A DNA stretch of 64,000 nucleotides from Pseudoalteromonas caenipelagi (GCF_013140855.1 NZ_JABBPG010000002.1:186001-250000), one strand, 5' to 3'; counted from the stretch's first letter, positions 8,992 through 18,886 are shown. Notes: generated by a model not told the origin, from the letters alone. Made by a program: numbers and translations.

Positions 8992-10005
8992 ATGAAAACT
9001 ACAGGGCGTTTATATCACGCACATAGCAACACATTTATATACTGTGAATTATCACTGAGTGATGAATGTGTTGTTTTTAGTAATGATGAAGGATTGCACG
9101 AGCGTTTGCCAAAGCCACGATTGGTTTTGGGTATGGCAATCAAAGGCCAAGCTCAAGATATCACCTTGCCAGATGGTCGTCGCTTTTTATGTGATGATAA
9201 GACATTTAGACTCAATCAGCACAGTACAAGCAGCTTTATAGAACGCAGTGAGCAGCACAAAGGGCTTGTCATAGGTGCTATTTTCTTTTGTCCATTGCTG
9301 TTGTATTGGTTATTTTTTATTGCCATCCCTCATGTTGCTGCCAGTAGCGCAGGGCACCTACCTCAGAGTGTGATAGAAACAATTGGTCAGCAGTCTATGA
9401 CCTTAATAGAAAAGGCTGCGCTTGAACCAACACAGCTGGATGAACAAAAAGTCGCTAATGCGGAGCGTATTTGGCTTGAGCTCATTAATCAGTTGCAGCT
9501 GAATGAGCAAAAGTACCGTTTAGGCTTTTATCAGTCTGAGTTTTTTGGGGCGAATGCATTCGCGTTACCCCACGGCCAGATAGTTGTGACAGATGATTTA
9601 ATCCTCAAACTGGCTGACTATGATGATGCGTTCAGAGCGGTGTTGCTTCATGAAATTGGTCACGTTGAACATCGCCATAGTGTTAAAATTGCTGCACAAA
9701 CAGCGGGTACCACGGTTGCGCTGGCAATTGTTTTTGGTGACTTGCAAGGTATTGTTGATTTAGCTCTAGGGGTTGGTACAGCCATAATGCAACAACAATT
9801 TTCACAAGGTATGGAGCGCCAAGCTGATGATTATGCGTTGTCAAACTTACTAAAGCTTGGGTATAAGCCAGAACATTTTGCAACTGCACTTGAGATTATC
9901 TCACAGGGCACCGATGATGATTCTCAATCGTGGTCAAAATACCTGTCTACGCATCCACATGTAAAATCAAGAATCGAAAAAGCTCGGACATATAAGCATC
10001 CGTAA
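8992..10005 (+). CDS. M48-family membrane-linked zinc metalloprotease
   Basis: The 337-residue product has HEIGHVEHRH at residues 220-229, the HExxH zinc site of M48 (HtpX/BepA/LoiP-like) peptidases. The third ligand lies in ERQADDYAL near residue 275. One membrane helix lies around residues 90-110, before the peptidase domain, so the catalytic part is probably periplasmic. M48 enzymes of this kind degrade or mature envelope proteins. It sits one base after the DUF898 gene and ends just before a terminator hairpin. Substrate unknown. Confidence 0.88.
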   Translation: MKTTGRLYHAHSNTFIYCELSLSDECVVFSNDEGLHERLPKPRLVLGMAIKGQAQDITLPDGRRFLCDDKTFRLNQHSTSSFIERSEQHKGLVIGAIFFCPLLLYWLFFIAIPHVAASSAGHLPQSVIETIGQQSMTLIEKAALEPTQLDEQKVANAERIWLELINQLQLNEQKYRLGFYQSEFFGANAFALPHGQIVVTDDLILKLADYDDAFRAVLLHEIGHVEHRHSVKIAAQTAGTTVALAIVFGDLQGIVDLALGVGTAIMQQQFSQGMERQADDYALSNLLKLGYKPEHFATALEIISQGTDDDSQSWSKYLSTHPHVKSRIEKARTYKHP

Positions 10006-10015
10006 TAGCGATTTT

Positions 10016-10039
10016 AAGCCCTATTTAAAGGGCTTTTTT
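10016..10039 (+). terminator. intrinsic terminator after M48 gene
   Basis: AAGCCC-TATTTAAA-GGGCTT followed by TTTT. It lies 11 nt after the M48 stop and overlaps the last codons of the convergent exporter gene. Confidence 0.8.
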
Positions 10040-11287
10040 CGGAGGTAGTGCGACGTTGGCAAAAATTAATCCTGCTAAGAGTGACATAAAAATCAAGAAT
10101 GTTTGTTGCCCAATATGATCTGCATGCACAAAACTTTGCCCCTCAATAAGCGAGTTTAAGCCGATATAGGTTTTTGAGCCCGGAACGAGCACTATCAGAC
10201 CTTGCATCGCTACGATGGAAGCTGGCGCATTGACAATACGGTTGAATAAGTTACTGAACACCCCAACCGCAAAGGCGCCAACAAATGCACCAATGGAATA
10301 ATCAAAATATATCGCAGCACTAATACTGACTGCATAAGCGATAAATCCAGAAGCGATTGACCAACTTGCATGTTTTAGCTTAGTCCTAAAGATGACAATT
10401 AGACTTAAACACAATAACAGAATGGCTAACCAAGCTGTCCATTTGGGAAGCGGTGTAGGCTGAACAAAGTCTGTGATCCCAAATAATGAAAAGCCAATGC
10501 TGATACCAAGGAATGCGCCAAAGTATAACTTAAACAGTTGCATCAAAGAATCCATAACACGAGCCGTGCCAGAGACCAAATGCCTTGATGATAACTCAGC
10601 AAAAGCAAGCGCTAATGCAAGACCAGGAATAAAAACGATAATGGCGGATAGCACCACTAAACGGATATTAACACTTGGGTCAACATAGCTGCTGACGGCG
10701 CAAGCACCAATGGAGGCAACAATTGCGACTAAAGGCTCGAGCATGTGTGTTACGCGTTTTGAGCGGGTCGACCAAAGTACAAATAAAAATACTAAGATAG
10801 ATAATACACCTGACCAAAGCACATCATTCCAGCTAGTGCCCATTAACATTGCAAATGCTGAACCTGATACCGAAAAAGCAAAACCTGTCATTAGCTTACT
10901 ATATGGTGCTTTTTGTTTACTTATGGCTTCTAAATCGGCATCTGCTTGCTCAACAGTGAGTTGACCAGAAAGCATTTTATTAACTACGTCATCGGTGTCT
11001 GCCAATGAACCAAGGTCGTGATCGCCAGGTTCTACACGCGCCACATGAGTATATTCTTCCTCATGGCCCTCAGTCCAAATCACAAATGTCACAGATGTTG
11101 GCGACATAACAAATGACGATTTTAAGCCTAAGTGGGTTGCAACTTCCATAAGATGCGCCTCAAGACGGTATGCTGGCGTACCATATTTGTGCAACATCTT
11201 ACCAAGTTTAACAATAAACTTGCGCTTTTGAGTAAAGGTAGCTGTGTTCAACTGCGTGAAACCTAAAATTAAAGAATAACCAACCAT
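10025..11287 (-). CDS. threonine/serine exporter family protein (fused ThrE type)
   Basis: The 420-residue product has a soluble N-terminal part (about 1-130) with the ThrE motif KLGKMLHKYGTPAYRLE, followed by about ten membrane helices in two blocks. The second block (about 290-415) matches the ThrE_2 half, so both halves are in one polypeptide. The family exports threonine and serine across the inner membrane. No strong ribosome binding site is visible before ATG 11287, so the exact start is uncertain. It stands alone, convergent with the M48 gene. Confidence 0.85.
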   Translation of the reverse strand: MVGYSLILGFTQLNTATFTQKRKFIVKLGKMLHKYGTPAYRLEAHLMEVATHLGLKSSFVMSPTSVTFVIWTEGHEEEYTHVARVEPGDHDLGSLADTDDVVNKMLSGQLTVEQADADLEAISKQKAPYSKLMTGFAFSVSGSAFAMLMGTSWNDVLWSGVLSILVFLFVLWSTRSKRVTHMLEPLVAIVASIGACAVSSYVDPSVNIRLVVLSAIIVFIPGLALALAFAELSSRHLVSGTARVMDSLMQLFKLYFGAFLGISIGFSLFGITDFVQPTPLPKWTAWLAILLLCLSLIVIFRTKLKHASWSIASGFIAYAVSISAAIYFDYSIGAFVGAFAVGVFSNLFNRIVNAPASIVAMQGLIVLVPGSKTYIGLNSLIEGQSFVHADHIGQQTFLIFMSLLAGLIFANVALPPKKAL

Positions 11288-11372
11288 TTATCATCTATGA
11301 GATAAAAGGCAATAAATGGCGCGATTGGATTGCTGCGCATTCTAATCGCTTTCATTGCAAAGTCTAGGCTAT

Positions 11373-12608
11373 TTAACGAATTTTATTGACATTTTTTGCT
11401 TCAATCCATTGTGCCATATATTGCGTACTGCGCATGGTATGGTGTTTAAGCATTTGGCCAACAAAATTACCTTGTCGGTGGCTTTCTATATTTTTGATTA
11501 TACTGGTTATTCTTTTTAGTAGCTGTGATTCAAGGTTGGTTTTATCATAGATTTGATTGAGTATAGTTTTGGCAGCAATTTGTGCGTGAACATACGCTTG
11601 TTCGTCAGTATAAAGCGCCACAGCTTGATCAGCGAAATCTTGTGCGTTAGTTGCAATGCTGCCTGGCCATGGTAAGTCGCAGTGCATACCCTCTGCACCG
11701 ATAGCAGTGGTGATACTAGGGGTTTGTGTGATCATCGCTTCGAGTAACTTGCCTTTGATGCCAGCACCAAAGCGAAGAGGTGCAAGGCACACTCTCGCGT
11801 TTTTCATTACTTGCAGCGCATCTTCTGCCCAGCCTTTAATTAAAAAACCCGTTTTGGGGTTATTAAGTGCTGTTGCTTTTGGCGGTGGGTAGGAGCCATA
11901 AATGTGTAGCTCAGCCTTGGGGAGTTGCTTGCGTATTAGCGGCCATATTTCTTGTAAGTAAAGTACCGCATCCCAATTCGGTGCATGGCGAAAGTTCCCA
12001 ATGGTAATAAAATGCTGGCGTTCGCTATGAGTTGGTAACATGTTTGGCAGACTGTCCAGCTCAACCATAAATGGCAGGTGATGCAATAAAGCAGGGTCGA
12101 CTTTGTATATATCACTTAGCAAGGTCATTTCATAACTAGAGATAATGAGGCTTAAATCGCAACGTAAGATGGCGGCTATTTCTCTTTTTGCTAACTCTGA
12201 ATGCAAATCTTCATGTGCAAGCGCACGTTTTGCTTTGTGCGCTTCATGGCGAGCATTGCGAAGACATTGTAAGTCTTCGGTGTCGAGTATTTTCAGTGCA
12301 TTAGGCGCATATTTATCTACGCGCCAGCCAAACTGCTCTTCCATCATAAAGCGGTCGAACATAACAATGTCGGGTTGTAATGCCTGTATGTATTCGTCAA
12401 AGCTAGTGCAATTGAGTTGGATATGTTGACTGGAAATACCGTGCTGAGATAAATCCACCATATGCTCAGTCGTTTGTGCTGGGCTTGCAAACTCAACTTG
12501 CCATTGCTGAGATTTAAAAAACCGTAGCAGCGACATCATGTGGCTACCTGCGGCTGAAGAGTTGGGTTCTGGCCACACGTAGCCAATGACTAAAACTTGT
12601 TTACACAC
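11373..12608 (-). CDS. glycosyltransferase, GT4-like (GT-B fold)
   Basis: The 411-residue protein starts with GTG at 12608. The N-terminal half begins QVLVIGYVWPEPNSSAAGSH, typical of a GT-B donor/acceptor fold. The C-terminal half has the nucleotide-sugar part: FITIGNFRHAPNWDAV, then APLRFGAGIKGKLLEAM, where the Glu of the E-x7-E-like motif sits. There is no membrane helix, so it is cytoplasmic or peripheral. Acceptor and sugar are unknown. It is an isolated gene with no glycan cluster around it, which is unusual for such enzymes. Confidence 0.8.
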   Translation of the reverse strand: MCKQVLVIGYVWPEPNSSAAGSHMMSLLRFFKSQQWQVEFASPAQTTEHMVDLSQHGISSQHIQLNCTSFDEYIQALQPDIVMFDRFMMEEQFGWRVDKYAPNALKILDTEDLQCLRNARHEAHKAKRALAHEDLHSELAKREIAAILRCDLSLIISSYEMTLLSDIYKVDPALLHHLPFMVELDSLPNMLPTHSERQHFITIGNFRHAPNWDAVLYLQEIWPLIRKQLPKAELHIYGSYPPPKATALNNPKTGFLIKGWAEDALQVMKNARVCLAPLRFGAGIKGKLLEAMITQTPSITTAIGAEGMHCDLPWPGSIATNAQDFADQAVALYTDEQAYVHAQIAAKTILNQIYDKTNLESQLLKRITSIIKNIESHRQGNFVGQMLKHHTMRSTQYMAQWIEAKNVNKIR

Positions 12609-12907
12609 AGTGATGATTCTCTAATTTACTACGACACATCTAGCGCGTACTTAGGTTATATAAAATAACACCTAGTCTGACGATAACGTTCAAAGAAGTG
12701 ATGTTTGACCAGCCAGTATAGCATTACAGTGTGAATTCATTCACTTTCTAGAGCGTGCTTGGCTAGTCCATATAGTAGCGCAAACACCGCGTCAGAAAAA
12801 GTTGTAAGTTTAGGCTAAAGTATTTAAAAGGGCTGAATTTTGTGATTTTTAGGTATATTATGCAGCGTTGGTATATCGGTTCGAATAAAGTTAGGACGAC
12901 AAAAATA

Positions 12908-15436
12908 ATGAAGCAAATTTGGCTGTTAGGACTAATTATTGTTACTTTAATGCCTGCGTTGAGTAAAGCGGAGCAAGCAACAGGATATCAAATCCCAAGC
13001 CCAGCACTTGCAAAGTTAGTTGATGCAAAACTCATTCCCAGTAGCTTTTTAAGTGCTGATGGAAAGTGGTTAGCTTTATTAGACAGAAAACGGGTTGTAC
13101 CTCTAAGTGAACTTAACCGCCCAGAAAAGGCACTTGCAGGTATAAAGTTCAACCCGCAAACGTTTATGCGTCAGTCGCGTTACACCTACGTATCACTGGA
13201 GTTTAAACATGTTGATACCGGTTCTGTGTTACGTCCAACTGGCTTGCCCGAAAACGGGGTAATACGTTATCCGCAGTGGTCGTCTGACAGCCGTTATTTA
13301 AGCTTTGTGGTTGAGCAAGATAATAAGGCTACTCTTTGGCTTTATGATGTTAAAGAGCGCGAAACAAAACAGCTGACTCAATCAACACTCAATGGCGTGG
13401 TTACTGAAACCCCCTATGAATGGCTGCCTGATAGTAAAGCGATAGTGGTTAACTTTGCAGTCAACCATGGACAACCACCGTTGCAACCAAAGGCACAAGA
13501 AACTGTGCCAATTATCCAACAAAGTCGTGGTGAAAAGTCCCCAGCAAGAACCTACCAAAATCTTTTAAAAAGCCCCTTTGATGAGGCGCAGTTTAAGTTT
13601 TACGCGCAAGGCCAGTTAGCAAAAATATCTTTAAATACAAAAGCAAAAGCGATTGGTAAGCCAACGTTGGTGAAATCTTTTAGTGTGTCACCTGATTCAA
13701 CTAGTTTAATTGTAGGAATGATAGCAGAACCGTTTTCTTATCAAGTGCCTTATGAGCGTTTTGCTAGTGTTTGGCAAGTGTGGGGGATGACTGGCTTCCC
13801 TCTTTATGAATTGGCAAGACAACCTTTGGCCGACAATATCCCGCAAGGTTTTGATAGTGTTCGTGTTGGACCTAGGGAGTTTCAGTGGAGAGCTGACGAA
13901 GGCGCGACGGTGGTTTGGGTTCAAGCACAAGATGAAGGTAATATGAAGAATGATGTAGAACATCATGATTATTTGTATTCTATTAGCGCGCCATTTAAAC
14001 GTGAACCAGAACTCTTTGCCAAAGTTGAAAATCGTTTTTCATCCATTCAATGGGCCGATGACGAAGTTGCATTATTAACAGAATGGCGCTTTAGCTCTCG
14101 CTCTGTGCGCACGTCAGTGATCACCCCCAGAGCTGCGGATTCAAACAGAGTGGTATTTTCTGAGCGGAGCTATAACGACGCGTATAAAAACCCAGGTAAA
14201 TTTATCACTACCCGCAGTGATCTTGGCTCTAAAGTGCTGAAATTGGTAGGCGGACGTTATTTATTTTTACACGGTAAAGGCGCTTCAAAAGAAGGCAGCA
14301 AACCGTTTTTAGATAGGTATGACATAAAAACCAACAGTTCAACACGAATTTGGCAATCTCAAGCACCTTATTATGAGCGCGTTAAAGGCTTACTCGATGA
14401 CGAAGGGATGCGCTTTGTGACGATTCGAGAATCACAAACAGAGCAGCCTAACTTTTTTATCCGTGATTTGAATTTTGACACGCTAACGCAATTGACGCGT
14501 TTTGCTCACCCTTACCCTGAGTTTAATGGCGTTAAAAAAGAACAACTTAAATATAAGCGAGATGATGGCGTTGAACTAACAGGCAACTTATATTTGCCTG
14601 CAAATTATGATGTCACTCAAGGTCCGCTCCCTGTACTTATGTGGGCATACCCGCTGGAGTACAAAGATAAAAAGGTTGCCTCTCAGGTTCGAGAGTCGCC
14701 GTATGAATTTCCTTATTTTGGCTATTGGGGACCCTTGCCTTATCTTGCCAACGGTATTGCCGTGTTCGATGACCCCAAAATGCCAATTGTGGGTGAGGGC
14801 AATGCATTGCCAAACGATAGTTTTAGAAAACAACTGGTTGCTAGCGCTAAAGCGGCTGTTGATGTATTAGTTGAAAAAGGGATTGCAGATAAAGACAAAA
14901 TCGCGATTGCAGGTCATTCCTATGGTGCTTTTATGGTCGCTAACTTGCTGGCGCATTCTGACTTGTTTGTGACAGGAATTGCCCGCAGTGGTGCATACAA
15001 CAGAACTTTAACACCGTTTGGGTTTCAAGGAGAAGAACGTGACTTCTGGCAGGCCACAGATGTCTATGCCAACATGTCGCCGTTTTTTCATGCTGAGAAA
15101 ATTAACGAGCCTATGTTAATGATCCATGGTCAGGACGATCCAAACTCTGGCACTTTTCCAATGCAGTCTGAACGCATGTTTGCAGCGTTAAATGGTTTAG
15201 GTAAACAAGCGCGTTTAGTGATGCTGCCTAATGAAGGTCATGGCTACAAAGCGCGTGAAAGTATTTTGCATGTTCTTTGGGAGCAAGAACAATGGCTTAA
15301 TCGCTATTTGTTTCCAGAGAATAGCCCAGTACAAGAGCAATCGCCTTTGCAAGCGCCGTTAGATGAAGTACAAACTACCAACCCTGAGAATATCAACTTA
15401 CAGGATCATGATAGTGGGATGTCTGGGGCGTTATAG
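12908..15436 (+). CDS. secreted S9-family (prolyl oligopeptidase-like) peptidase
   Basis: ATG 12908 gives a good signal peptide (MKQIWLLGLIIVTLMPALSKAE); a GTG at 12842 would add 22 residues and hide it. The product is 842 residues. An N-terminal beta-propeller region (about 50-560) precedes an alpha/beta-hydrolase domain with Ser671 in GHSYGAF, Asp743 or Asp744 in HGQDDPNSGT, and His778 in NEGHGYK. That order and spacing is the S9 catalytic triad. The family cleaves oligopeptides; the substrate position is unknown. It is followed closely by a small membrane protein and an S41 peptidase, suggesting an exported-peptidase unit. Confidence 0.9.
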   Translation: MKQIWLLGLIIVTLMPALSKAEQATGYQIPSPALAKLVDAKLIPSSFLSADGKWLALLDRKRVVPLSELNRPEKALAGIKFNPQTFMRQSRYTYVSLEFKHVDTGSVLRPTGLPENGVIRYPQWSSDSRYLSFVVEQDNKATLWLYDVKERETKQLTQSTLNGVVTETPYEWLPDSKAIVVNFAVNHGQPPLQPKAQETVPIIQQSRGEKSPARTYQNLLKSPFDEAQFKFYAQGQLAKISLNTKAKAIGKPTLVKSFSVSPDSTSLIVGMIAEPFSYQVPYERFASVWQVWGMTGFPLYELARQPLADNIPQGFDSVRVGPREFQWRADEGATVVWVQAQDEGNMKNDVEHHDYLYSISAPFKREPELFAKVENRFSSIQWADDEVALLTEWRFSSRSVRTSVITPRAADSNRVVFSERSYNDAYKNPGKFITTRSDLGSKVLKLVGGRYLFLHGKGASKEGSKPFLDRYDIKTNSSTRIWQSQAPYYERVKGLLDDEGMRFVTIRESQTEQPNFFIRDLNFDTLTQLTRFAHPYPEFNGVKKEQLKYKRDDGVELTGNLYLPANYDVTQGPLPVLMWAYPLEYKDKKVASQVRESPYEFPYFGYWGPLPYLANGIAVFDDPKMPIVGEGNALPNDSFRKQLVASAKAAVDVLVEKGIADKDKIAIAGHSYGAFMVANLLAHSDLFVTGIARSGAYNRTLTPFGFQGEERDFWQATDVYANMSPFFHAEKINEPMLMIHGQDDPNSGTFPMQSERMFAALNGLGKQARLVMLPNEGHGYKARESILHVLWEQEQWLNRYLFPENSPVQEQSPLQAPLDEVQTTNPENINLQDHDSGMSGAL

Positions 15437-15439
15437 ATT

Positions 15440-15850
15440 ATGTTACTAAAGTGGTTATTTGCAAAAACGAATATCGTACTGAGCGTTGCGTCAGTATTGG
15501 TATTGTGTGGTTTGCTAATAACCTCTGCGGATAAATTAAGGAACGATAACTCTGCAATAGTTAAAGTAGCGTTGAGTCATTATCAAGCTGATAATGCAAA
15601 AAGCTTTGTGCAAACTAGGCAAGTAGGTAACGCACAGCTGTTTTTGCATGTGTTACAAAGTAGTCCAGAACTTGTTTTGCTGTTTGTTTTTGCTTTATTG
15701 AGCGTGAGATTGCTGCCATATTTAGCTCTGGCGTTTTTACAGCGATTACCATGGTACTGCTATTGCCATCCTCCGAGTAAGTTAAAAGTGTCACTATGGC
15801 ATGACAGTAACATTTTGACTCGTCAAACGAGCCACTCACTGAGTCTTTAA
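15440..15850 (+). CDS. hypothetical small membrane protein
   Basis: The 136-residue frame starts 4 nt after the S9 stop codon. It has a hydrophobic N-terminal segment (about residues 8-30), a polar middle, and a second hydrophobic segment (about 75-105). No family is recognised. The tight spacing suggests cotranscription with the S9 gene. The last 30 residues are polar with irregular composition, so a frameshifted or degenerating gene cannot be excluded. Confidence 0.5.
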   Translation: MLLKWLFAKTNIVLSVASVLVLCGLLITSADKLRNDNSAIVKVALSHYQADNAKSFVQTRQVGNAQLFLHVLQSSPELVLLFVFALLSVRLLPYLALAFLQRLPWYCYCHPPSKLKVSLWHDSNILTRQTSHSLSL

Positions 15851-15897
15851 TTTGTATTTTAATTCAATCAATTAATTACAAATTAAAGGAAACCACA

Positions 15898-16857
15898 ATG
15901 AAAACAATTCGCTTATTTTTAAGCACTATGCTGTGTGTATGGTGTTTAATTTTATTGCCTGAATGCAAGGTGTATGCACAAGGCCAGACAGATTTACTTC
16001 AAGAGCGTGAGCAAATAGCCGCGATAGAAAAAATAGCAGAACTTATTAGTCTTAACTATGTGCTGCCAGACATGGGCCTAAAAGTTGAAAGCGCACTTTA
16101 TGATGCTCAAAAGCAAGGTCAGTTTGCTCATATAAACAGCAAAAAGCAGTTTATAAATGAGGTGGGTAAATTTTTGCGAGCATATAGTAAAGACGGCCAC
16201 CTAGGCTTAACCCCAATGCCTATTGATAAAAATGTCACACATATTCTCACAGAGAAAAAAGAAAATCGTATTAATAACTTTGCGTTAGAGCAGGCAAAAG
16301 TACTGCCAGGTAATATTGGTTATTTCAAAATTAATAAGTTTCATCCTGACGAGCGAGCTAAAAAATTGGCAAGCTATGCACTTAACTTTTTAAGCCACAC
16401 CTCTCACCTAGTAATTGATTTGCGTGATAGCACGGGAGGGTCAATGGAATTGGTAACACATCTTGTGAGTCATTTTGTACAAGCAGATAGACACCTATGG
16501 GATATGTATGACAAAGAGGGGCTATCTTATCGTGTAGCAAGCGTGGAAGTCTCATCAGAGCCTTACTTACAAAAAATTCCCATAACCATCTTAACCGCAA
16601 AGGGGTCGATAAGTGCAGCAGAGTTCTTTACATATACCTTAAAGCACTTGGGTCGGGCCCGTATTGTTGGTGAACAAACCGAGGGTCTTGCCCACGCAAC
16701 TGGCGCTCGAAAAGTCAATGAGTGGTTAATATTGAGATTGCCTTTAATGCGCCCAATTAGTCCTATAACCAAAACCAATTGGGAACGGGTTGGTGTTAAA
16801 CCCGATGTGGAAATGGCAGAAGAAGGGGCGCTCGATTGGGTGCTAAATAACCTGTAA
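15898..16857 (+). CDS. secreted S41-family peptidase
   Basis: The 319-residue product starts at ATG 15898 after AAAGGAAA. The signal peptide is MKTIRLFLSTMLCVWCLILL. The N-terminal helical region (about 35-110) matches the IRBP/tail-specific protease entry domain. The S41 core follows: LVIDLRDSTGGSME, then GSISAAEFFTYTL, where the Ser after SI is the expected nucleophile, then VGEQTEG. There is no PDZ domain, as in the short tricorn/IRBP-like S41 proteins. It lies 47 nt after the small membrane protein, at the end of an exported-peptidase group. Confidence 0.88.
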   Translation: MKTIRLFLSTMLCVWCLILLPECKVYAQGQTDLLQEREQIAAIEKIAELISLNYVLPDMGLKVESALYDAQKQGQFAHINSKKQFINEVGKFLRAYSKDGHLGLTPMPIDKNVTHILTEKKENRINNFALEQAKVLPGNIGYFKINKFHPDERAKKLASYALNFLSHTSHLVIDLRDSTGGSMELVTHLVSHFVQADRHLWDMYDKEGLSYRVASVEVSSEPYLQKIPITILTAKGSISAAEFFTYTLKHLGRARIVGEQTEGLAHATGARKVNEWLILRLPLMRPISPITKTNWERVGVKPDVEMAEEGALDWVLNNL

Positions 16858-16864
16858 GTGGTAT

Positions 16865-16894
16865 AACCCTGTGGCGGCATGCTGTCACAGGGTT
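16865..16894 (+). terminator. hairpin after S41 peptidase gene
   Basis: AACCCTGTG (16865-16873) pairs perfectly with CACAGGGTT (16886-16894) across a 12-nt loop, 8 nt after the stop. There is no clear T-run, so termination may be partial. Confidence 0.55.
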
Positions 16895-17027
16895 GCAATT
16901 AAAGTAGGATAACGTCGTACATAGGCGCTACCCTGATGAGCAATTCCACCTGAGTTATTATCCACAAGACTTGCTAAGTGACTTAGCCATTTTAGAACAT
17001 GGACAGTATTTTTTAATGGTATGTGCT

Positions 17028-17882
17028 TTAATTCGCTTTGCTACTAGCCACTGAACTACCTACTGATGCGATGATCACCATAGAAATAGCTAACCACTGC
17101 CAGATACTTAGCAATTCACCAAGAATGATAAAGCCAGCTAAAGCCGCAATAGCGGGCTCTAAACTCATCATGATACTGAAGCCCTGTGCTGGCATATTAC
17201 GCAGAGCCACCATTTCTAAACTGTAAGGCAGTGCACTGGAAAGCACGCCAATCATAATGCCTAAAGGAATAAGCTCCCAATTGAGTAAAGCGCTCCCCTG
17301 TGATGCAACACCTAAAGGCACTACCGCAATGGCAGCCACACTCATACCTAAGGCAACCGTCGCACCTCCAGTGCCCTGATTGCCCGTTTTTTTACCAAAC
17401 AGGATGTATCCGGCCCAGCATGCACCTGCTACTAAAGCTAAAATCACACCAATCGGGTCCAGTCCATCCGCAGCACTCATATCTGGTAATAGAAGAATGA
17501 TCCCAAGCAAGGCGAATAGTACCCAGATATAATCTCGCTTTCTTTTTGAAGCAAACAATGCCACAGCTAATGGGCCTGTAAACTCTAATGCAACACCAAT
17601 ACCAAGAGGAATACGTTCTATCGCATAGTAAAACGTAATATTCATGCCGCCCAAGCACAGGCCATAAACCAAAATAGACTTTTTATTAGCAGGAATATAA
17701 CGCCATGGACGAAACACCAAGCACAAAATTAATGCCGAAAATCCCAGTCGATATGCTGTCGTGCCTTCAGGCCCAACATGAGGAAATAGTTGCTTCGCGA
17801 TAGAGGCACCAGACTGAATAGTCACCATTGCAATTAATAAACAAAATACGGCAAATAAAAAGTCTCTATTAGCGAGTTTCAT
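17028..17882 (-). CDS. rhtA: EamA-family exporter, probable threonine/homoserine exporter RhtA
   Basis: The 284-residue protein has about ten membrane helices in two EamA repeats. Stretches such as GGMNITFYYAIERIPLGIGV, LEFTGPLAVAL and SALPYSLEMVALRNMP follow RhtA closely. RhtA exports threonine and homoserine. The symbol rests on remembered similarity, not on a search, and other EamA exporters look alike. It is a single gene on its strand. Confidence 0.75.
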   Translation of the reverse strand: MKLANRDFLFAVFCLLIAMVTIQSGASIAKQLFPHVGPEGTTAYRLGFSALILCLVFRPWRYIPANKKSILVYGLCLGGMNITFYYAIERIPLGIGVALEFTGPLAVALFASKRKRDYIWVLFALLGIILLLPDMSAADGLDPIGVILALVAGACWAGYILFGKKTGNQGTGGATVALGMSVAAIAVVPLGVASQGSALLNWELIPLGIMIGVLSSALPYSLEMVALRNMPAQGFSIMMSLEPAIAALAGFIILGELLSIWQWLAISMVIIASVGSSVASSKAN

Positions 17883-18085
17883 CCAGAGTTGGTCTCTATG
17901 GGTAGATCATACGAAGGTGGCTAGTCTAAAGGGCTGGATAACGGCTATCAAGTTTTTTGTATACATTATTCATGGTCTTTACGAGATAATTTCCCTCTGT
18001 TTACAAGGTGTAACTTTATTGCGATTTTCTAGCTACCTCTGTTGTTAAAACCACTCCTAACAGAAGGGTAAACAAGTGATAAGCG

Positions 18086-18886
18086 CTACGTGTAATGGCT
18101 TTTATAAGTAGCGAGATAATTTAACCATGCTTGCTGGTGCTTTTGCATCGCTTTGTGCTTTTTAGAGTCGAGATGCGCTTGCGCGTCTGCCACGCTGTAA
18201 AATGGTCCTGCTCTACACATACTACAATGGTGGTCGCCTAGGTACTGAGGCATATGGAGCTGTTTTTCAAGCGACCGATTTGGTTTTGCAGAAAATGCAT
18301 AGGTGATACCACTGGTATCTTTAACGTGTTTGTCACGGTCCACATTGCGAATTTTATAGCCTGGAAATTGTTCAATATTAAATGGGTGCTGGCCTAAATA
18401 TTGTACTATTGAGTTGTTGGTAAGTGTCCCTTCTAAATCCCACTCACAATAGGGTTTAACATCTTTTGAGGTGATGTAGCACAGCATGGGACCATTTGGG
18501 TCTAGTGCAAAGTGATAAGCATTATCTAAAAATTGGCGAAGTAGCGCTCTATTTAAGGTGTTAACTGACAACTTGGACTGTTCAAACTCTTTGTGGCTTG
18601 AAAATGCAGGGATAAGGGGGAATTGAAAGATAACTAAATCGTACTTTTGAGGCGCCAAACGTTGCCATGCGTGTGAATCAGTTACATCAAACTCGGCTAA
18701 GTAAGGGATATTTTGCTGAGCAAGTAAATCAAGCGCATGAAATTGGTACTTGTTACGAATGACTTGTTCACTGTCATACGTACTGGCTGTCACTTGTCCG
18801 CTAGATATAAGTGAATGCAAGGCATGGGAAAAACTTAAGTCGCCATCGCCAACCGTTAATATTCGCCAGTGTTTTTCTATAATCAT
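18086..18886 (-). CDS. BMT5-like RNA (uridine-N3) methyltransferase-fold protein with C-terminal U1-type zinc finger
   Basis: The 266-residue protein begins with RILTVGDGDLSFSHAL (residues 8-23), the hallmark SAM-binding opening of the BMT5-like/DUF2431 domain (PF10354). It continues with YDLVIFQFPLIPAF (82-95) and MLCYITSKDVKPYCEW (134-149), both in the expected order. In yeast, Bmt5 makes m3U in 25S rRNA. Residues 221-244 form C-x2-C-x13-H-x5-H (Cys221, Cys224, His238, His244), a U1/JAZ-type zinc finger that usually binds structured RNA. The two domains together suggest an RNA-modifying enzyme, but the target is unknown. It is a single gene. Confidence 0.8.
   Translation of the reverse strand: MIIEKHWRILTVGDGDLSFSHALHSLISSGQVTASTYDSEQVIRNKYQFHALDLLAQQNIPYLAEFDVTDSHAWQRLAPQKYDLVIFQFPLIPAFSSHKEFEQSKLSVNTLNRALLRQFLDNAYHFALDPNGPMLCYITSKDVKPYCEWDLEGTLTNNSIVQYLGQHPFNIEQFPGYKIRNVDRDKHVKDTSGITYAFSAKPNRSLEKQLHMPQYLGDHHCSMCRAGPFYSVADAQAHLDSKKHKAMQKHQQAWLNYLATYKSHYT

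Noticed and set aside
11373-12608. Glycosyltransferase as part of a surface-polysaccharide cluster
   Set aside because: No other glycan biosynthesis gene is adjacent; it is an isolated gene.
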